Counted from the first letter of the stretch, positions 10,601 to 22,347 are shown. The stretch: DNA of 64,000 nucleotides from Silene conica (GCA_029255685.2 CM055316.2:73795237-73859236); one strand, 5' to 3'. The notes: generated by a model not told the origin, from the letters alone. Translations and numbers: made by a program.

Positions 10601-13600
10601 ATTTCCCAACTTCACAAAACTTCATAAATCGACATGTAACTTCAGAAATTACTACAAGCATGATTTGCCCAACATCATAAACATCTAATATCACTATCTT
10701 ATCAGCATACAATCCCCATAACAATCCTCAAGTGGAAATAACAAGTATCCGTCGCAATTTAGGAAAAACTGAAAATGCAATAAGGAACACATAACCACAT
10801 CTTGGATCATAAATTCTTCACATATTATACATCCTAATCATGATACTAAGTCCAATAATCATAGAACTTGAATAAAATCAGAAGAACAACATCAAAATCA
10901 CCAAGCATGCTAATATACACATAAAAGGCCGAGTTTCTCATTATCGTCACCTTCAAGCTTATTCCGGCAATTGATCCTCCTCAACCACGTAAGAGTCCAC
11001 GTCGGGATCGTCGAGACCAACTCCTACAACAAAGAAAACGATTTAAAAACGCTAAAAACGAGTTAAAGGCAAAACAGCCTATTTTTCGAAGTCGACAAAA
11101 TGAAAAACGAAAGTGATGGATGTCTTGGAAATTGAACGAGGATTCCGGAAATGTTCTTACTTTTGCGATTCGATGAACGGATGATGAAGATCTTTGCAAA
11201 AGAAGTGAAGGTTTTATGGAGGTTTTGAGAAATGTTGTTTACTGTAAAAGAGATGAAATGTTGAGGATGAAGGGAATTATTATGTCGACATATTACTTAT
11301 AAGAGGACAAGGGAGTCGTCCTTTCCGAATAATTAAAATGGAACGGATATTTGGAACGGTTATGGAAATGAATACTTGAGTCGGATATTTAACTATGCCA
11401 AGTTGTATTCGTCTTAAGAACTGGAGGTTCTTAAGACGGATCTTATTTATTAAATTAGAATCTTTCGAAATAACTTATTAAAATATTATTTTATCACATA
11501 AAATAATTTAAAACGCTTAAATTAGATTTTACGAAAATACGGGATGTTACAAGTTGCGTCGTCCTCCAAACGCACAATATAGTAGCCAAGCACCTTCAAG
11601 AACCTGTTTTATGGCCATCTGCTTTGGATCCCGTCTTCGTGAGTCCAAAATATACATTGTGTTCAATCCCACACAAACGACAACCAACATCCAATGATTA
11701 CTGTTATTCAATCAATCAACTCAAATCAATAGAAGCATTATTCAATCAACCAACATCCAATGGTTACTGAAAGTTGAATATATACTTACCCTTCATAAAA
11801 TGCTCCCATTATATATTTCTTATCTTCTTGAATTTTCATAGCATGAGCCATATATGCTTCACATTGTTTTGGACGATACATATAATCCACGAGTTGCACG
11901 GGGCACAAGTATGCAACAAATTTAGTAGTTTCGATTGTAGTTGCACACTGATACAAGAAACTACAATTTCAATCATAAAACCGTGAGGAAATTAGTAACC
12001 AAACTATATATTAGTGAACAAAACACCAAAAGTGAAATAGGTTCATACATACCTTTCCCAAGCTTGAAGCATAACAACATTTAGCCATAAATATCGGAAC
12101 ATCTGCCTAATTTCAACGACGGTCAAATGGCATTCAACATCATTATTCTCTGTGTAATTGAATACTGAGGCATCAATGACAATTTTGAGGCATGTAGTGC
12201 TTGACAAGGAGCACAACTTCTCTTCTAAGATCTTGCAGTGATGACTCAAGGCTTTAACTTCTTCTACACTAAGAGGGGCTGCTGCTTTGTCATCTTCTTC
12301 ACATGTCCCTGGTTTCACCTTGTCCTTTTCAAGTTCTGTTGCCTATTATAACATAATAAGAGTGAATAAGACTGCCAAAATGCGACATTGTTACTGATCT
12401 AACCTTACCATCGAAATCTATAAAATAAATATAATTGAACTTAACTACCTTCTTTTGAAGCTTATTGCCGGATTCTTTAGTATCTTTTGACTTGGCTTTT
12501 CTCTTTCGAGTCTTTTCTTGTTTATGGCCCTAATAAAAAACGTAATATTTGAACAAAATTAGTGGCACTAAAGATGACCTCTAGTATGAACATACTCTCA
12601 AAATCTCTAAAGAATTATATCAGTAGCTACGACAAAACCAAGGCCAACAGTTAACAATAGGAGCGAGAATTAACAATCAGTTACCTCGTCTTCACCTAAC
12701 AAAATCAAGGTTTTCGGCCACTGTGCAAAACTCCCTTCCACTTCTCCAACCTTACTAAATCCATTCCATGGACATGGAAGTTGTGCGGCAGGTTTAATAA
12801 CTTTATCGATGGACACATGGGCGTTCTGCATGATCAATGGTGTGTTGTGTACCTTTCTGCCTTCAACCCATGGTGAAACCATCCCGTAAGCAACAATAGC
12901 CACTTCTCCGTCTTCATTGATAGCAAGTCGACAAGGAACAATCTCCTAAGACATTGTCATAATATGGTGATCAATTAGTGAAAATTGGTGCAGAAATGTC
13001 AAAAAAATGTTTTGTATAAAACGTTTGACGATTACTTACCTTTAATTCGATGAATGGGTCACTTAGATGGGTTGAATGACAACTACTATTACCATGTTCA
13101 TCAGGGGAGTGGTTCTTTGGCAAATTCTCAAAAGTAGCCTCAGATAATATAATTTTACCACCACTTCTTATAGCTTCAGCTACCTTCTGTTCAATCACTG
13201 TATGCATTTTCTCCATAGTTTCATGCTTCGCCTTCTCAATAAGCATGTTGATTTCATCATCTGTATACCGTTTTCCTTGATTATCTCGCCTCTGTGGTTT
13301 TCCAAAATAATTTTGCAGACCAACAGAGCCACCAAGTCCTCTCGTCCTACCATTGTGCTCTGATTTCCCTAATGCTTTCACCAATGGATCCTCAAATCTG
13401 GAAGGAACAAACTCCCCATTTTCCTCCTTTTTCTTCCAAAACTCCTGTTATGAAGGAAAATGATACAATGCAATAATAATAAATTTACTTCAATGACATT
13501 TAATTACTCAATTGATAAGTAAACATATTAATTTGTTTAGAATGAACTTACATATTCATCAATAACTTTTTGCAACATTGGTGGAGGCTGAGCACTACTA

Positions 13601-14659
13601 CTAGCACTAGTTGGCGGGGTATGTGCTTTGATCCAAGCATAACATCGATTACTAAGACGTTCCACTACCGTTTGCTGGGTAAGAGAGGGTTCTTGATCAG
13701 GTAGATTCTGTGTCTCTTTCTCAAGTTCTTCTACATACCACTCATCTTGCTTGCCTACATAGCCGGCTCTACCCAAAAAATGTGGATATACATTATGCTT
13801 CTGTGCATTTTGAGCCTTTTTCCTCTTTTCCTATAATCGAAACACTCAAATACGTCACTGATCAAATCAATCTATAAAGTATAAAAACAAGTTGATAATG
13901 TTTTTCCTCTTTTCCTCTTTTCAGTTTCGTGTGCAACACTATTTCATTATTTCAGTTTGGTTCATTGTAATAAACATTGACGCAGACTGTAATAAACAAT
14001 TACGCATACTAACCTGGTGTTCCGGAGTCATACGCTGCTTAACAAACTCGTCCCAGTCCTCTTGCGAGATTTGTTTGTACTTTCCACCTGGAGTTTTAAT
14101 AGCGACTTCTCCACCATCAGACTTTTCTTCTTCGTCGTCAGACTTTCCTTCTCCGTCATCAGGCTTCTCTTTAGGAAAAATGTAGGTGTTTGTCAGCCTT
14201 GACTTCCAATCCTTAAATCTATTACGCAAAATCCTTAAAATCAACTTTTCTTTGTCATCCTCAAGATTCCATGTTTTCTGGAAAAAAAAGTATAAATTAA
14301 TACAAGTAGTGATGAATATTGATATTTTAAATCAAATAATCATAATGCTAGTAATTTCCTACCTTCGCACAACACCACATTGTACTTCTTTCGCCATTTG
14401 TTACATTTTCCCAACTTTTAATGATCCTAATATTTCGCGCCAACTTTCCCATATCAGATTTAAATGTTTTCAACCACCGTCCATAAGCCTGACCATGCTT
14501 ATTAAACTGAATATGTAGTAGCTCTTTTTTATCACGTTTTCCTTGGTTTTCTGCAGTCTCAGCACTACTAAGTATCTCTTCAAAAGTTTTGCCCGTTGCT
14601 GGACCCCTTGTCTTTTGTTTTGGATGCGAGTCTTTATCTAGATCTCCTTCTTTACCCAT
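7639..14659 (-). CDS. CACTA second gene: Transposase_24-like protein with Ulp1 (C48) protease end
   Basis: Eleven exons can be laid out with GT-AG borders and consistent phase: 14659-14363, 14277-14014, 13830-13552, 13444-13040, 12945-12685, 12529-12449, 12342-12053, 11960-11790, 11700-11557 continuing at 8537-8492 (a solo LTR lies between), 7921-7817 and 7731-7639. The total is about 811 residues with no internal stop found. The N-terminal half resembles the En/Spm plant transposase family (TFEEILSSAE, GQAYGRWLKTFKSDMGK, LQKVIDEY). Exon 5 has a DUF8039-like block (GEVAIVAYGMVSPWVEGRKV) and exon 6 a basic KTRKRKAKSK stretch suited to nuclear import. Exons 8-10 give a Ulp1 fold with His in NHWML, Asp in YILDSRR and Gln-Cys in PQQPEDYECGYC. 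Ulp1 enzymes cleave SUMO-like proteins; the role in CACTA elements is unknown. Apart from the LTR insertion it looks intact. Splicing is inferred by eye. Confidence 0.75.
9071..10043 (-). repeat. Stem-loop array inside the LTR, 11 units, bracketed by a 40 bp motif
   Basis: About 11 units at roughly 55 bp spacing share a core that starts CAGAGGCG and ends AACGCAT. Each core is flanked by its own inverted repeat, for example ACGTATTAAGTT with AACTTAATACG (9861-9905), ACATATAGGG with CCCCTATA (9802-9847), and ATGTCTGG with CCCAGACAC (9689-9733). The array is bracketed by two similar motifs, GAGAGCCGGTTTCCCT...GGGGGGTC, at 9072-9112 and 10002-10041. Confidence 0.85.
10201..10576 (-). repeat. Five GC-rich paired-palindrome modules in the LTR
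   Basis: Modules begin at 10201, 10291, 10379, 10467 (half-length) and 10538. Each has outer arms CAGCCGG and CCGGCTG (the last ends CCGGCTCAG) around a second GGTCGGCC or GGTCGACC palindrome. Spacing is 88-90 bp for the first three intervals. The long open frames on both strands here are products of the repeat, not genes. Confidence 0.85.
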
Positions 14660-14699
14660 ACTGTAACATTAAAAAACAACTAAAAAAATTGTCAGTGTT

Positions 14700-15363
14700 A
14701 GTCTTTGATAGTTCATTGAAATGTGTCTGATCAGCCCCCATCAAACCGCAAATTAAGCAAAAGCTAATAAGCAAAAGCGAATCTTTATCCTAATATTCCT
14801 CAATATTGAATGTTGGAGTATATTGAATCTTTATCCTAATATTCCTTATTAAGCAAAAGCTAATAAGCAAAACCTCCCTTTGATTACTGATATGCAGGAC
14901 TAAAGGGAGCAGGCCCTATCGTAAACTCGTAACTATAGTTTAAATGAACATCAGACAAAGTAATGAAGGATGCATGTACTTAAACATTAACAAGTGTCCT
15001 CATGCCATGGTAATACAATCATATGACAATCAACTAAAATTTGAACTTGAGAGAATAAATAAAAATAAAAAACAGGAGCTATCATAACATACTGGTTATC
15101 AAATTGGAAGCAGCTACAAACATATCTCAGCAAGTCTAATAAATAGCTTCACATAACTGATGGTTGATACGTATTACATTATAATATCGAAAAACTAAAA
15201 GTACGATTACATCAAATATCTTTTCCTCAACAAACCAACCAATACAACAGCAAATTGCAGGGTAAGGGGGATTGGAATATCGGATGTACAACTGAAAAAC
15301 CTTCCGAGTTCATGCTTCATTGCTGCAAAAACAAAACTATAGTTGGAAAGAGTTGAAATTCAG
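14700..15363. other. CACTA intergenic spacer
   Basis: Non-coding sequence between the two minus-strand CACTA genes. A phrase with AAGCAAAAGCTAATAAGCAAAA occurs twice around 14755 and 14850. It would hold the promoter of the second gene; no TATA element could be assigned with confidence. Confidence 0.4.
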
Positions 15364-15750
15364 GCTTGATAGTGAAGTTCAGACTAGCAGCACATGGAGA
15401 GGTCAAATTGTTTAAGAAGGTGGACAGAATTACATGTAAAACTAGCATCGTACAGTACATGTAAAACTAGCAGCAAGGTACAATACAGAAAATTAAACTC
15501 TTTGCTAGTTATATTCGCTTTACCGAAATCACACACACAAGAAGAGAGAAACCAAATGAAAGAGCTATGATACTCAGAGCAAGCAAACATGCAGGTTCTA
15601 GCAGCTAAGACTCAGTGGAGACGGGTATTCTAATGCAAAAAACCAGCCGAAGAAATCAGGTATAGTGGTAGAAAACAGTAAAATCACATGCTGTTCGGCT
15701 GAAAACAAAAACTGTTGGAGAATGGACATTTATATCACGATACCTTCGAC
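15364..15750 (-). repeat. 387 bp direct repeat, copy A
   Basis: Nearly identical to 20371-20758 (a handful of substitutions and about one indel). The two copies lie on either side of the TNP2 transposase gene. A 68-codon open frame is present in both, but it has no recognisable domain and is best read as chance. Confidence 0.9.
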
Positions 15751-16127
15751 AATTCCTCAATCCTCCATTGGTAAAGGGGTAGCAAGGCAGCCTTTTGAAT
15801 CAGCCATTACTACTCCATTACACTGTTACACTAGACAACACCAAAGCAGCAATGAACTATCCAGTAGTTCTTTCATTTCTAACCAATGAAAGATATATAT
15901 CAAATAAAATATATATCAAATAAGAACGGGAAATAGAAACTGAACTGTAAACAGGCCAGAATGAAAGATATATATCAAATAAGAAAAGCAAAATAAACAA
16001 GGAAGTAGATAGATTAAATTAAAAGTAAAAAGTTCCTATTGAAAGGTAAAAGTTCCCAATGAATGACATAATCGTCTACAAACTAGTTCAAAAATCAGCC
16101 AAGGATGTTATCTATTATTTGAATTAA
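15751..16127. other. 3' flank of TNP2
   Basis: AT-rich sequence with the phrase GAAAGATATATATCAAATAA repeated around 15888 and 15962. Probably 3' untranslated and spacer sequence of TNP2. No gene seen. Confidence 0.35.
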
Positions 16128-19100
16128 TCAAATCACAATTCCTTCATTATGGTCATCTCGCATATAGACTTCTTCACGTAGTACTTGCACTTGTTGGCAA
16201 GTGGTCGAAAAAGGAGAAAGTTCATCAACTTGATCATAATCTTCTTCATCAACAACACCATCTACACCAAGAATGCGTCTTTTAGCGTTACGGACAACTG
16301 ACTGTTTCTTGTCTAAAGGATCCTCAATATAGAAAATTTGCTTTGCTTGAGATGCTAAAATATAGAGGTCGTCTTTGCGACCTAAACAATTGAAATCTAC
16401 TAAAGTGAAACCCATATCATCAACATTAACTCTCTTGTCACAATCGACCCACTTACATCGAAATAAGGGTACTGAAAAATCATGATAATCAAGCTCCCAT
16501 ATATCTTCAATTACCCTATAGCAAGGCTTTGTTATATCTACAGGTTGTTTACCCTTTCCTACATATTCAACTGACGATGCCACAACTGTTACGCCACTAT
16601 TTTGCATCGTACTTTTTGCATCCTGACGACTTGTGTAAAAGCAATACCCGTTAATATCATACCCTTCATAAGATTTTATGGTGAGCTTAGGACCATATGC
16701 TAACCATCTTAAGTTCTCACTTAGGTTATGTGTTGTGTTTGACAACTCTCTCATCACCTTCTCTTTAAACCAGTGTACAAATGTCCGATTCTGTTCACTT
16801 ACCAACCAACCTTCACGTTTATTTGGATTTTGTCTTTTTATGAAGGCAGAATGATCAACTAAATATGGATGAACTTCAGTCATGTGTTGCAAAACATACA
16901 TATGCACCTTATCATAACAAGAAAGGTCAACTGTAATAAACTTTTTCCCCAAAGTACCCTTCCCTTGAAGTCGTCCCTCATGCCTAGAGGTAGGGAGTCC
17001 GATATATTCCACACTGGTCAAGTAATCTTGGCAGAATCCAAGTGTCTCACAAGCAACAGTCGCTTCAACAATACTAGCCTCAGGTCGATACCGATTCCTC
17101 ACTCGCCTCTTATACGTCCCCATCTCTCGCTCCATAGCCCACACGTTTCTGAGGAACACCGGGCCACAAAGTTTAATTTCTCTAACCAAATGAATGATTA
17201 AGTGGACCATAATGTCAAAAAAACTGATGGGAAAGTACATTTCAAGTTCGCAAAGTGTCACAATAATATCAGCTTGTAGCTCATCTAAAGACTCGGGATC
17301 AATGTCCTTAGCATTAATTGCACTAAAGAATATGCAAAGCTTAGTGATCACTTGTCTAACGTGCTTAGGTAAAACGGACCGAATAGCCACGGGGAGAAGT
17401 TGTGTCAACAGAACATGACAATCATGAGATTTTAGTCCCACTAACTTCAAATCTTTTAATGACACAAGACGACTTATGTTGGAGGAATATCCATGTGATA
17501 CCTTCATGCCCTTTAAAGACTCACATAATGCCACCTTCTCCTTCTTAGATAAATTAGTGGAAGTCGGGGGTAAGTAAGTACGTTGCCCCTTCTCAACTGG
17601 TTCTACCTCGACACGCCCCCTAGCAACCATGTCATATCTAGCTTTGACCCCATCCTTGGTCTTATTAGGCATGTTCAACAAAGTGCCTATTATACTATCA
17701 AACACATTCTTCTCTACGTGCATGACATCAATACAATGCCTAACCGACAAGTGCTCCCAATATGGTAGGTCCCAAAAGATGGACCTCTTTGTGTGGTACA
17801 CCTCATCTGGTGGAGGTTTGTACGGTTTTCCAAATACTGTGTTGATATTCATAACTCGTTTGTAATACTTTTTCCGCTCAAAAATAATGGAGCCGGTCGA
17901 TGCTCAGTTTTTCCATAGAATGCCTTCTTTCTCTTACGATATTGATGATTTTCGTGAAGAAATCGACGACTACCCATGTATACATATTTCCCGCAATTCT
18001 CCAACCATTCAGATTCAGTGTCATCACAACAAACAGGGCACCCTTTGTCAGTCTTTAGCCTATAACCAGAAAGGTTTCCATAAGCCGGGAAATCATTAAT
18101 TGTACAATACAGCATAGCACACATTTGAAAGTGTGAGCCGGTAGCTGCATCAAACACCCTCACACCAACATTCCATAACAATTTCAAGTCTTCTATTAGT
18201 GGCGCCAAATAAACGTCTATGTCATTACCAGGTTGTTTAGGACCCGATATTAGGATCGTAAGTAAAATATACTTACTCTTTGTTGTAAGCCAAGGAGGCA
18301 GATTGTAAATTATTAGCATTACTGGCCAACTGCTATGTTGGGTACTAAGAGTCCCAAAAGGATTTATTCCATCAGTACAAAGCCCCAGTCTTAAATTCCT
18401 AGGCTCTCCACCAAATTCAGGAAAGGTTCTATCAATTGTTCTCCATTGGGGTGCATCTGCCACATGTCGAAGTTTACCATCTTTATTTCTCTCTTCGTGA
18501 TGCCACACCATATAGTCTGCATCCTTTGGATTTGCAAAAAACCTCATAAGCCTTGGTATAATTGGCAAATACCATAAGACCTTGATTGGGCTCCCTTTCT
18601 TCTTATCGCTAGCATTTTTTATCTTGTACCTCGCCGCTTTACATCGTGGACACTCATCTAAGTCACTATAATCTTTCCAGAACAAAATGCAGTCATTCGG
18701 GCAGGCATGAATTTTTTTGTAACTCGTAGCCAATGGACACAATACTTTCTTACATCGATAAGTATTAGATGGAACCTCATTACCTTCTGGCAACATTTCT
18801 GATAAAAGTTGCACTAAAGCGGTAAAACTCTTATCACTCCATCCATTCGCCGCTTTTAAGGTATACAATTTCAACACAGCTGATAAACGGGAGAATTTGG
18901 AGCCTGGATATAATGGCTTTTTAGAATCATCAACTAGCGATTGGAAAATTTCTGTACATTGTATGAAATCTTTTTCCAAATCATCCATCATTCTATCAAT
19001 ATTCTCACCGTCTACGTTGTTTTCCTCATCATGAATATCATCGTTATCGTTGTCCACATTAATCGGAATGTTATTAAAATCCAAACCATGCATCTCAAAT

Positions 19101-19408
19101 TCAACCACATTATCAAATTTGTTGGCCTCATTTACAGCATTTGAGGTACCTACCATGTCATTGTCTTTCTCTCCATGCCATATCCATACATGATAATCAG
19201 GCTTAAACCCCTTCATTAGCAAATACTCCCGCATAGTTTCAGAGTTTACCTTTACCCGGTTCTTACATACGCTACACGGACAAATGAGTGACTTCTCATC
19301 CCCGTGTAGTTTTTGATGTGCAATAGCATGCGTGATAAATTCATCAACCCGTTCTAGAAAATGGAAATTTCGCTTTCCATATATCCAACTCCTATCCATA
19401 GCCAGCAT
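16128..19408 (-). CDS. CACTA transposase TNP2 (one frame break)
   Basis: Two open frames run 19408-17849 (519 codons) and 17852-16128 (574 codons) and overlap by the four bases ATGA. The preferred start is the internal Met at 19399, giving MDRSWIYG, the usual TNP2 opening. The first frame has the transposase-associated domain (SWIYGKRNF to PDYHVWIWHGE, with CPCSVC), the zinc-binding block ACPNDCILFWKDYSDLDECP, and the first part of the Transposase_21 domain (CTDGINPFG). The second frame continues with GKPYKPPPDEVYHTKRSIFW, then DUF4218 (KSHDCHVLLTQLLPVAIR) and a DUF4216-like C-terminus. A single-nucleotide loss near 17850 would explain the split because homology resumes within a few codons. 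The protein cuts CACTA ends by a DDE-type reaction. Otherwise it looks intact. Confidence 0.88.
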
Positions 19409-19453
19409 AATAAACCGCTAAAAAAATAACTTTTATTAGAATAATGATAAATC

Positions 19454-19561
19454 TGTGAACAAGAAACAGAAACCCTCGAGCATTTATTCTTTCAATGTCA
19501 ATATAGCAGAAGGGTAAGGGGGGCTATAAGGCAATGGACAGGCATACTACATTATAGTTAG
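19454..19561 (+). pseudogene. LINE zf-RVT fragment
   Basis: A short in-frame stretch reads CEQETETLEHLFFQCQYSRR, the zinc-binding signature (C...E..HLFF.C..S) found after the reverse transcriptase of plant L1-like LINEs. It ends in a stop after about 35 codons. It is an isolated scrap upstream of TNP2. Confidence 0.6.
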
Positions 19562-20370
19562 ATCGAAGAGCGTTAGCAGAGTAGGTTCTTGCTTGTGTGA
19601 CAACTTGCAAGTAATCCTAACTTTTTAGTAAAGTAATTAGACAAGTTCACACAAGAAAGTCAGTCCGCCCTTATATCATATGAGATTACTAAAAGATAGT
19701 GTTTGTCTTTTTAATTGTTGAAGAAGCTCCTTTTATACAGCGGGGTCTCTTAATACTTAGAAACTTTCATACAAGAGGTCGATTAATCTCGTATAATAAG
19801 AAGCCTTTTGAGAAGTCTTGCTCGAATGATCTATCTAGTCTCAGAATTGCCCTCTTTCTTCTCTATCTACTAAAGACTCTTAGGAGCCTCGCTCTCTCTT
19901 ATACTAGTTGGGAATCGCTCAATCTGATCAACTCCCTTCAAGAGACCCTGCTGTCTTGTAAGTTTATCTATTGCATTCTTTACTACGAATAAAGTTTCTG
20001 TAAAGAGCATATAAAAGGGAGTGTGTGTAGTGAGTAGAGCCTTTATCTTTTCTTAAAAGGTATGTATGAAAGGTACGTTAAGTTAATCGGAAGGATGTTT
20101 ACAAAAGAGAAAGAATAGGATTTATCCCTCTAATCTACGTTATCTATCATATTAGGTATAAATCTACTACTATTTAGTGAGCTACTAATTCTAGAGGTTT
20201 CTCGCCAAGGCAAGTCCCATTCTTAAAGCACAGACAAGTCAAATCCGAAGAAGAGCTTCAATCCAAAGACAGAGAGAGCCAAGTTAAATCCAAGTTTTTT
20301 AATAGGAATTGACGAAAACTCCCTTTAAGATTCTAGAAGTTAGCTGCATCTGCTGAAATTAGACCCATCT
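19562..20370. other. Unassigned insert upstream of TNP2, possibly organellar
   Basis: Base texture differs from the surrounding CACTA sequence: less AT-rich, with phrases such as TCGCTCTCTCTTATACTAG and TTTCTCGCCAAGGCAAG that resemble plant mitochondrial intergenic DNA. A 97-codon open frame (19699-19992) has no recognisable domain. The mitochondrial origin is a guess from texture only. Confidence 0.3.
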
Positions 20371-20758
20371 GCTTGATAGTGAAGTTCAGACTAGCAGCAC
20401 ATGGAGAGGTCAAATTGCTTAAGAAGGTGGACAGAATTACATGTAAAACTAGCAGCGTACAGTACATGTAAAACTAGCAGCAAGGTACAATACAGAAAAT
20501 TAAACTCTTTGCTAGTTATATTCGCTTTACCGAAATCACACACACAAGAAGAGAGAAACCAAATGAAAGAGCTATGATACTCAGAGCAAGCAAACATGCA
20601 GGTTCTAGCAGCTAAGACTCAGTGGAGACGGGTATTCTAATGCAAAAAACCAGCCGAAGAAATCAGGTACAGTGGCAGAAAACAGTAAAAAACACATGCT
20701 GTTCGGCTGAAAACAAAAATTGTTGGAGAATGGACATTTATATCACGATACCTTCGAC
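20371..20758 (-). repeat. 387 bp direct repeat, copy B
   Basis: Second copy of 15364-15750, same orientation, located upstream of TNP2. Both copies stop matching after the phrase ACCTTCGAC. Confidence 0.9.
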
Positions 20759-21594
20759 TAAATTGATGCAGTGTCAGTAGCTTTATCAGGATGCAGGTGA
20801 AGTTTGGGAACTCATGCTCAACTATGGTGTAGAGTGTCAGTAGGTATATCAGGATGCAGCAAACAAAACTCAACTAAACCCGTTAAGCCATAGATAAAAT
20901 TAATCAAGAGCTATAAAACATGAATAATTATGCACAGCCAGGTCAAGAGCTATAAAACATGAATGGAGACACGCAGCGTACAGTCCAGTAGTAACTAGTT
21001 GCTCTGTACTGACATCTAATACAACCTACCAATCAAACTACAATCACAATGAATGCAGACCTCCTTGAAGGCTGCTTTATTTCTTATTTCCTACCACACA
21101 CAGGGGGTTGCATTCTGAAGTGATAACACTCCCCATCTAGCCACAGAATGTTCCTTCAAGTGCTTCATTCATTCACTAAGATAGAAACAACAATCAAACC
21201 CAACCAGAAGCATCTGATCAGCATTCCGGCACACTAATGACCCAGAACCAGCAATTCACGCATTGTAGAGAAACAATGCGTGATCAAAACACTCCATGCC
21301 AGCACCTACTCCTACTACTCTACCTTATTCAAAACATCCAGACCCTCTGCCACTAAATCTGAATGTTCCCAACATCAGATGCTTCACAGCCCATATTCTC
21401 GTTCAAACTACATCAGTGGATCTTAAACTACAATCCAGACTCCAAATTTGTTTTGCATACCGACAACAACTCCATCAACAATTAAATAACTTTTCTAAAT
21501 AACTGTTCTTATCAAATTACATAACCGTATGCTTCAACTTTTGGATAAAATTTTCCCAAGTATGTCAAAATTAAATGTATGTTTTCTGAGTTAA
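20759..21594. other. CACTA 5' non-coding region
   Basis: No gene. Short local duplications occur (CAGTAG...TCAGGATGCAG twice near 20772 and 20837; AGAGCTATAAAACATGAAT twice near 20908 and 20946). Confidence 0.35.
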
Positions 21595-21730
21595 AATCAC
21601 CATTCTACTTTGCTAAAATTCACAGTAACAAATTCCAATCACCATTCTACTTTGCTAAAATTCATTTTTGTAGTTCACAGTAACAAATTCCAATCACCAT
21701 TCTACTTTGCTAAAATTCACAGTAACAACA
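21595..21730. repeat. Tandem repeat, three units
   Basis: Three units share CACCATTCTACTTTGCTAAA and a following TTCACAGTAACAA. The middle unit carries an extra dozen bases. A GAA-rich stretch of short repeats follows at 21805-21870. Confidence 0.75.
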
Positions 21731-22049
21731 ACAAATTAGTAACAGTTAGTCTAACTAGACATAGAAGAACGAATAAAACTTACATTAATCGGCGAAAAAG
21801 CAAGGGCTTGAGCGAAATTGAAATTGAAGTTGAAATTGAACTTGAAATTGAACTTGAAGAAGGACGAACTAAGGAACTGATGAATTTGATGAAGATGGAC
21901 GAACTAATTAAGGAACTGAGGAATAACTGATGAATTGAACGAAGCAAGGGTTCCTTCGTATAATTTCTCGTATATGTTAATTTGATTATGGAAAGGAAAA
22001 GTTTATTTGCCTTATTATTATTAGATACTAGCATATGTTTTTATTTTAC

Positions 22050-22332
22050 TTTATATTAAATACCTCAGTTTTATTGTGCAACTGAAGCAAAAGCTTATAG
22101 ACAAATACGTCTGTTTTTAAAAACAACTGAAGCAAAAGGGAATTTTTAGTTAAATACATCAGTTTAGGGCGAAACTGACGCAAACTTACTGACTCAAAAA
22201 CGTCAGTTCCTTCTAAAGAACTGACGCAAATAACTTGTCTATAGTGAAAAATTTGACTCCCGCCCAAATTAAGCCCCTTTTGCGTCAGTTCTTTTAGAAC
22301 CGACGCAAATCACTTGACGCAATAGGATGTTT
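22050..22332. repeat. CACTA right subterminal repeat array, truncated terminus
   Basis: Inverted and direct copies of TTTGCGTCAGTT mirror the left array. The outermost match to the left TIR is GACGCAATAGG; the terminal bases that should give TAGTG are absent. TAGTG at 22242-22246 lies inside the array and is not the end. Confidence 0.75.
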
Positions 22333-22347
22333 TTAAAATTTTAAATC

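Larger units (their letters stand above)
8538..11551 (-). mobile_element. Solo LTR (3.0 kb), probably Ty3-type
   Basis: On the minus strand it reads TGTAACATCCCG... to ...GAGGGGTTTTACA, with TG...CA ends, and is flanked by the 5 bp duplication AGTTG (8533-8537 and 11552-11556). No internal region is present, so it is a solo LTR left by recombination. It belongs to the same family as the 3' LTR at 41951-46112, which is attached to Ty3 integrase sequence, but the two copies have diverged visibly. It holds a stem-loop array (9071-10043) and five GC-rich palindrome modules (10201-10576). It is a fossil inserted in exon 9 of the CACTA second gene. Confidence 0.9.
6828..22332 (-). mobile_element. 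CACTA (En/Spm) DNA transposon, two-gene copy
   Basis: The left terminus starts CACTAGTACAAAAAAAGCCC at 6828. Both ends carry arrays of TTTGCGTCAGTT and its complement AACTGACGCAAA, the subterminal repeats expected for transposase binding. Both genes run on the minus strand, TNP2 first and then an eleven-exon gene with a Ulp1-like protease end. The right TIR is recognisable only as GACGCAATAGG near 22318-22328 and lacks its last roughly 20 bp, so this copy is probably immobile by itself. A 3.0 kb solo LTR is nested inside. Length is about 15.5 kb, or 12.5 kb without the LTR. Confidence 0.9.

Noticed and set aside
10072-10724. Overlapping long open frames on both strands
   Set aside because: They run through GC-rich palindrome modules, which lack stops on either strand; composition is repeat-driven and no domain is visible.
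15384-15590. 68-codon frame present twice (also 20391-20597)
   Set aside because: Conservation reflects the 387 bp DNA duplication; no domain, and the copies are too similar to show coding constraint.
22242-22246. TAGTG as the right end of CACTA element 1
   Set aside because: Subterminal repeats and a match to the left TIR continue for about 85 bp beyond it.
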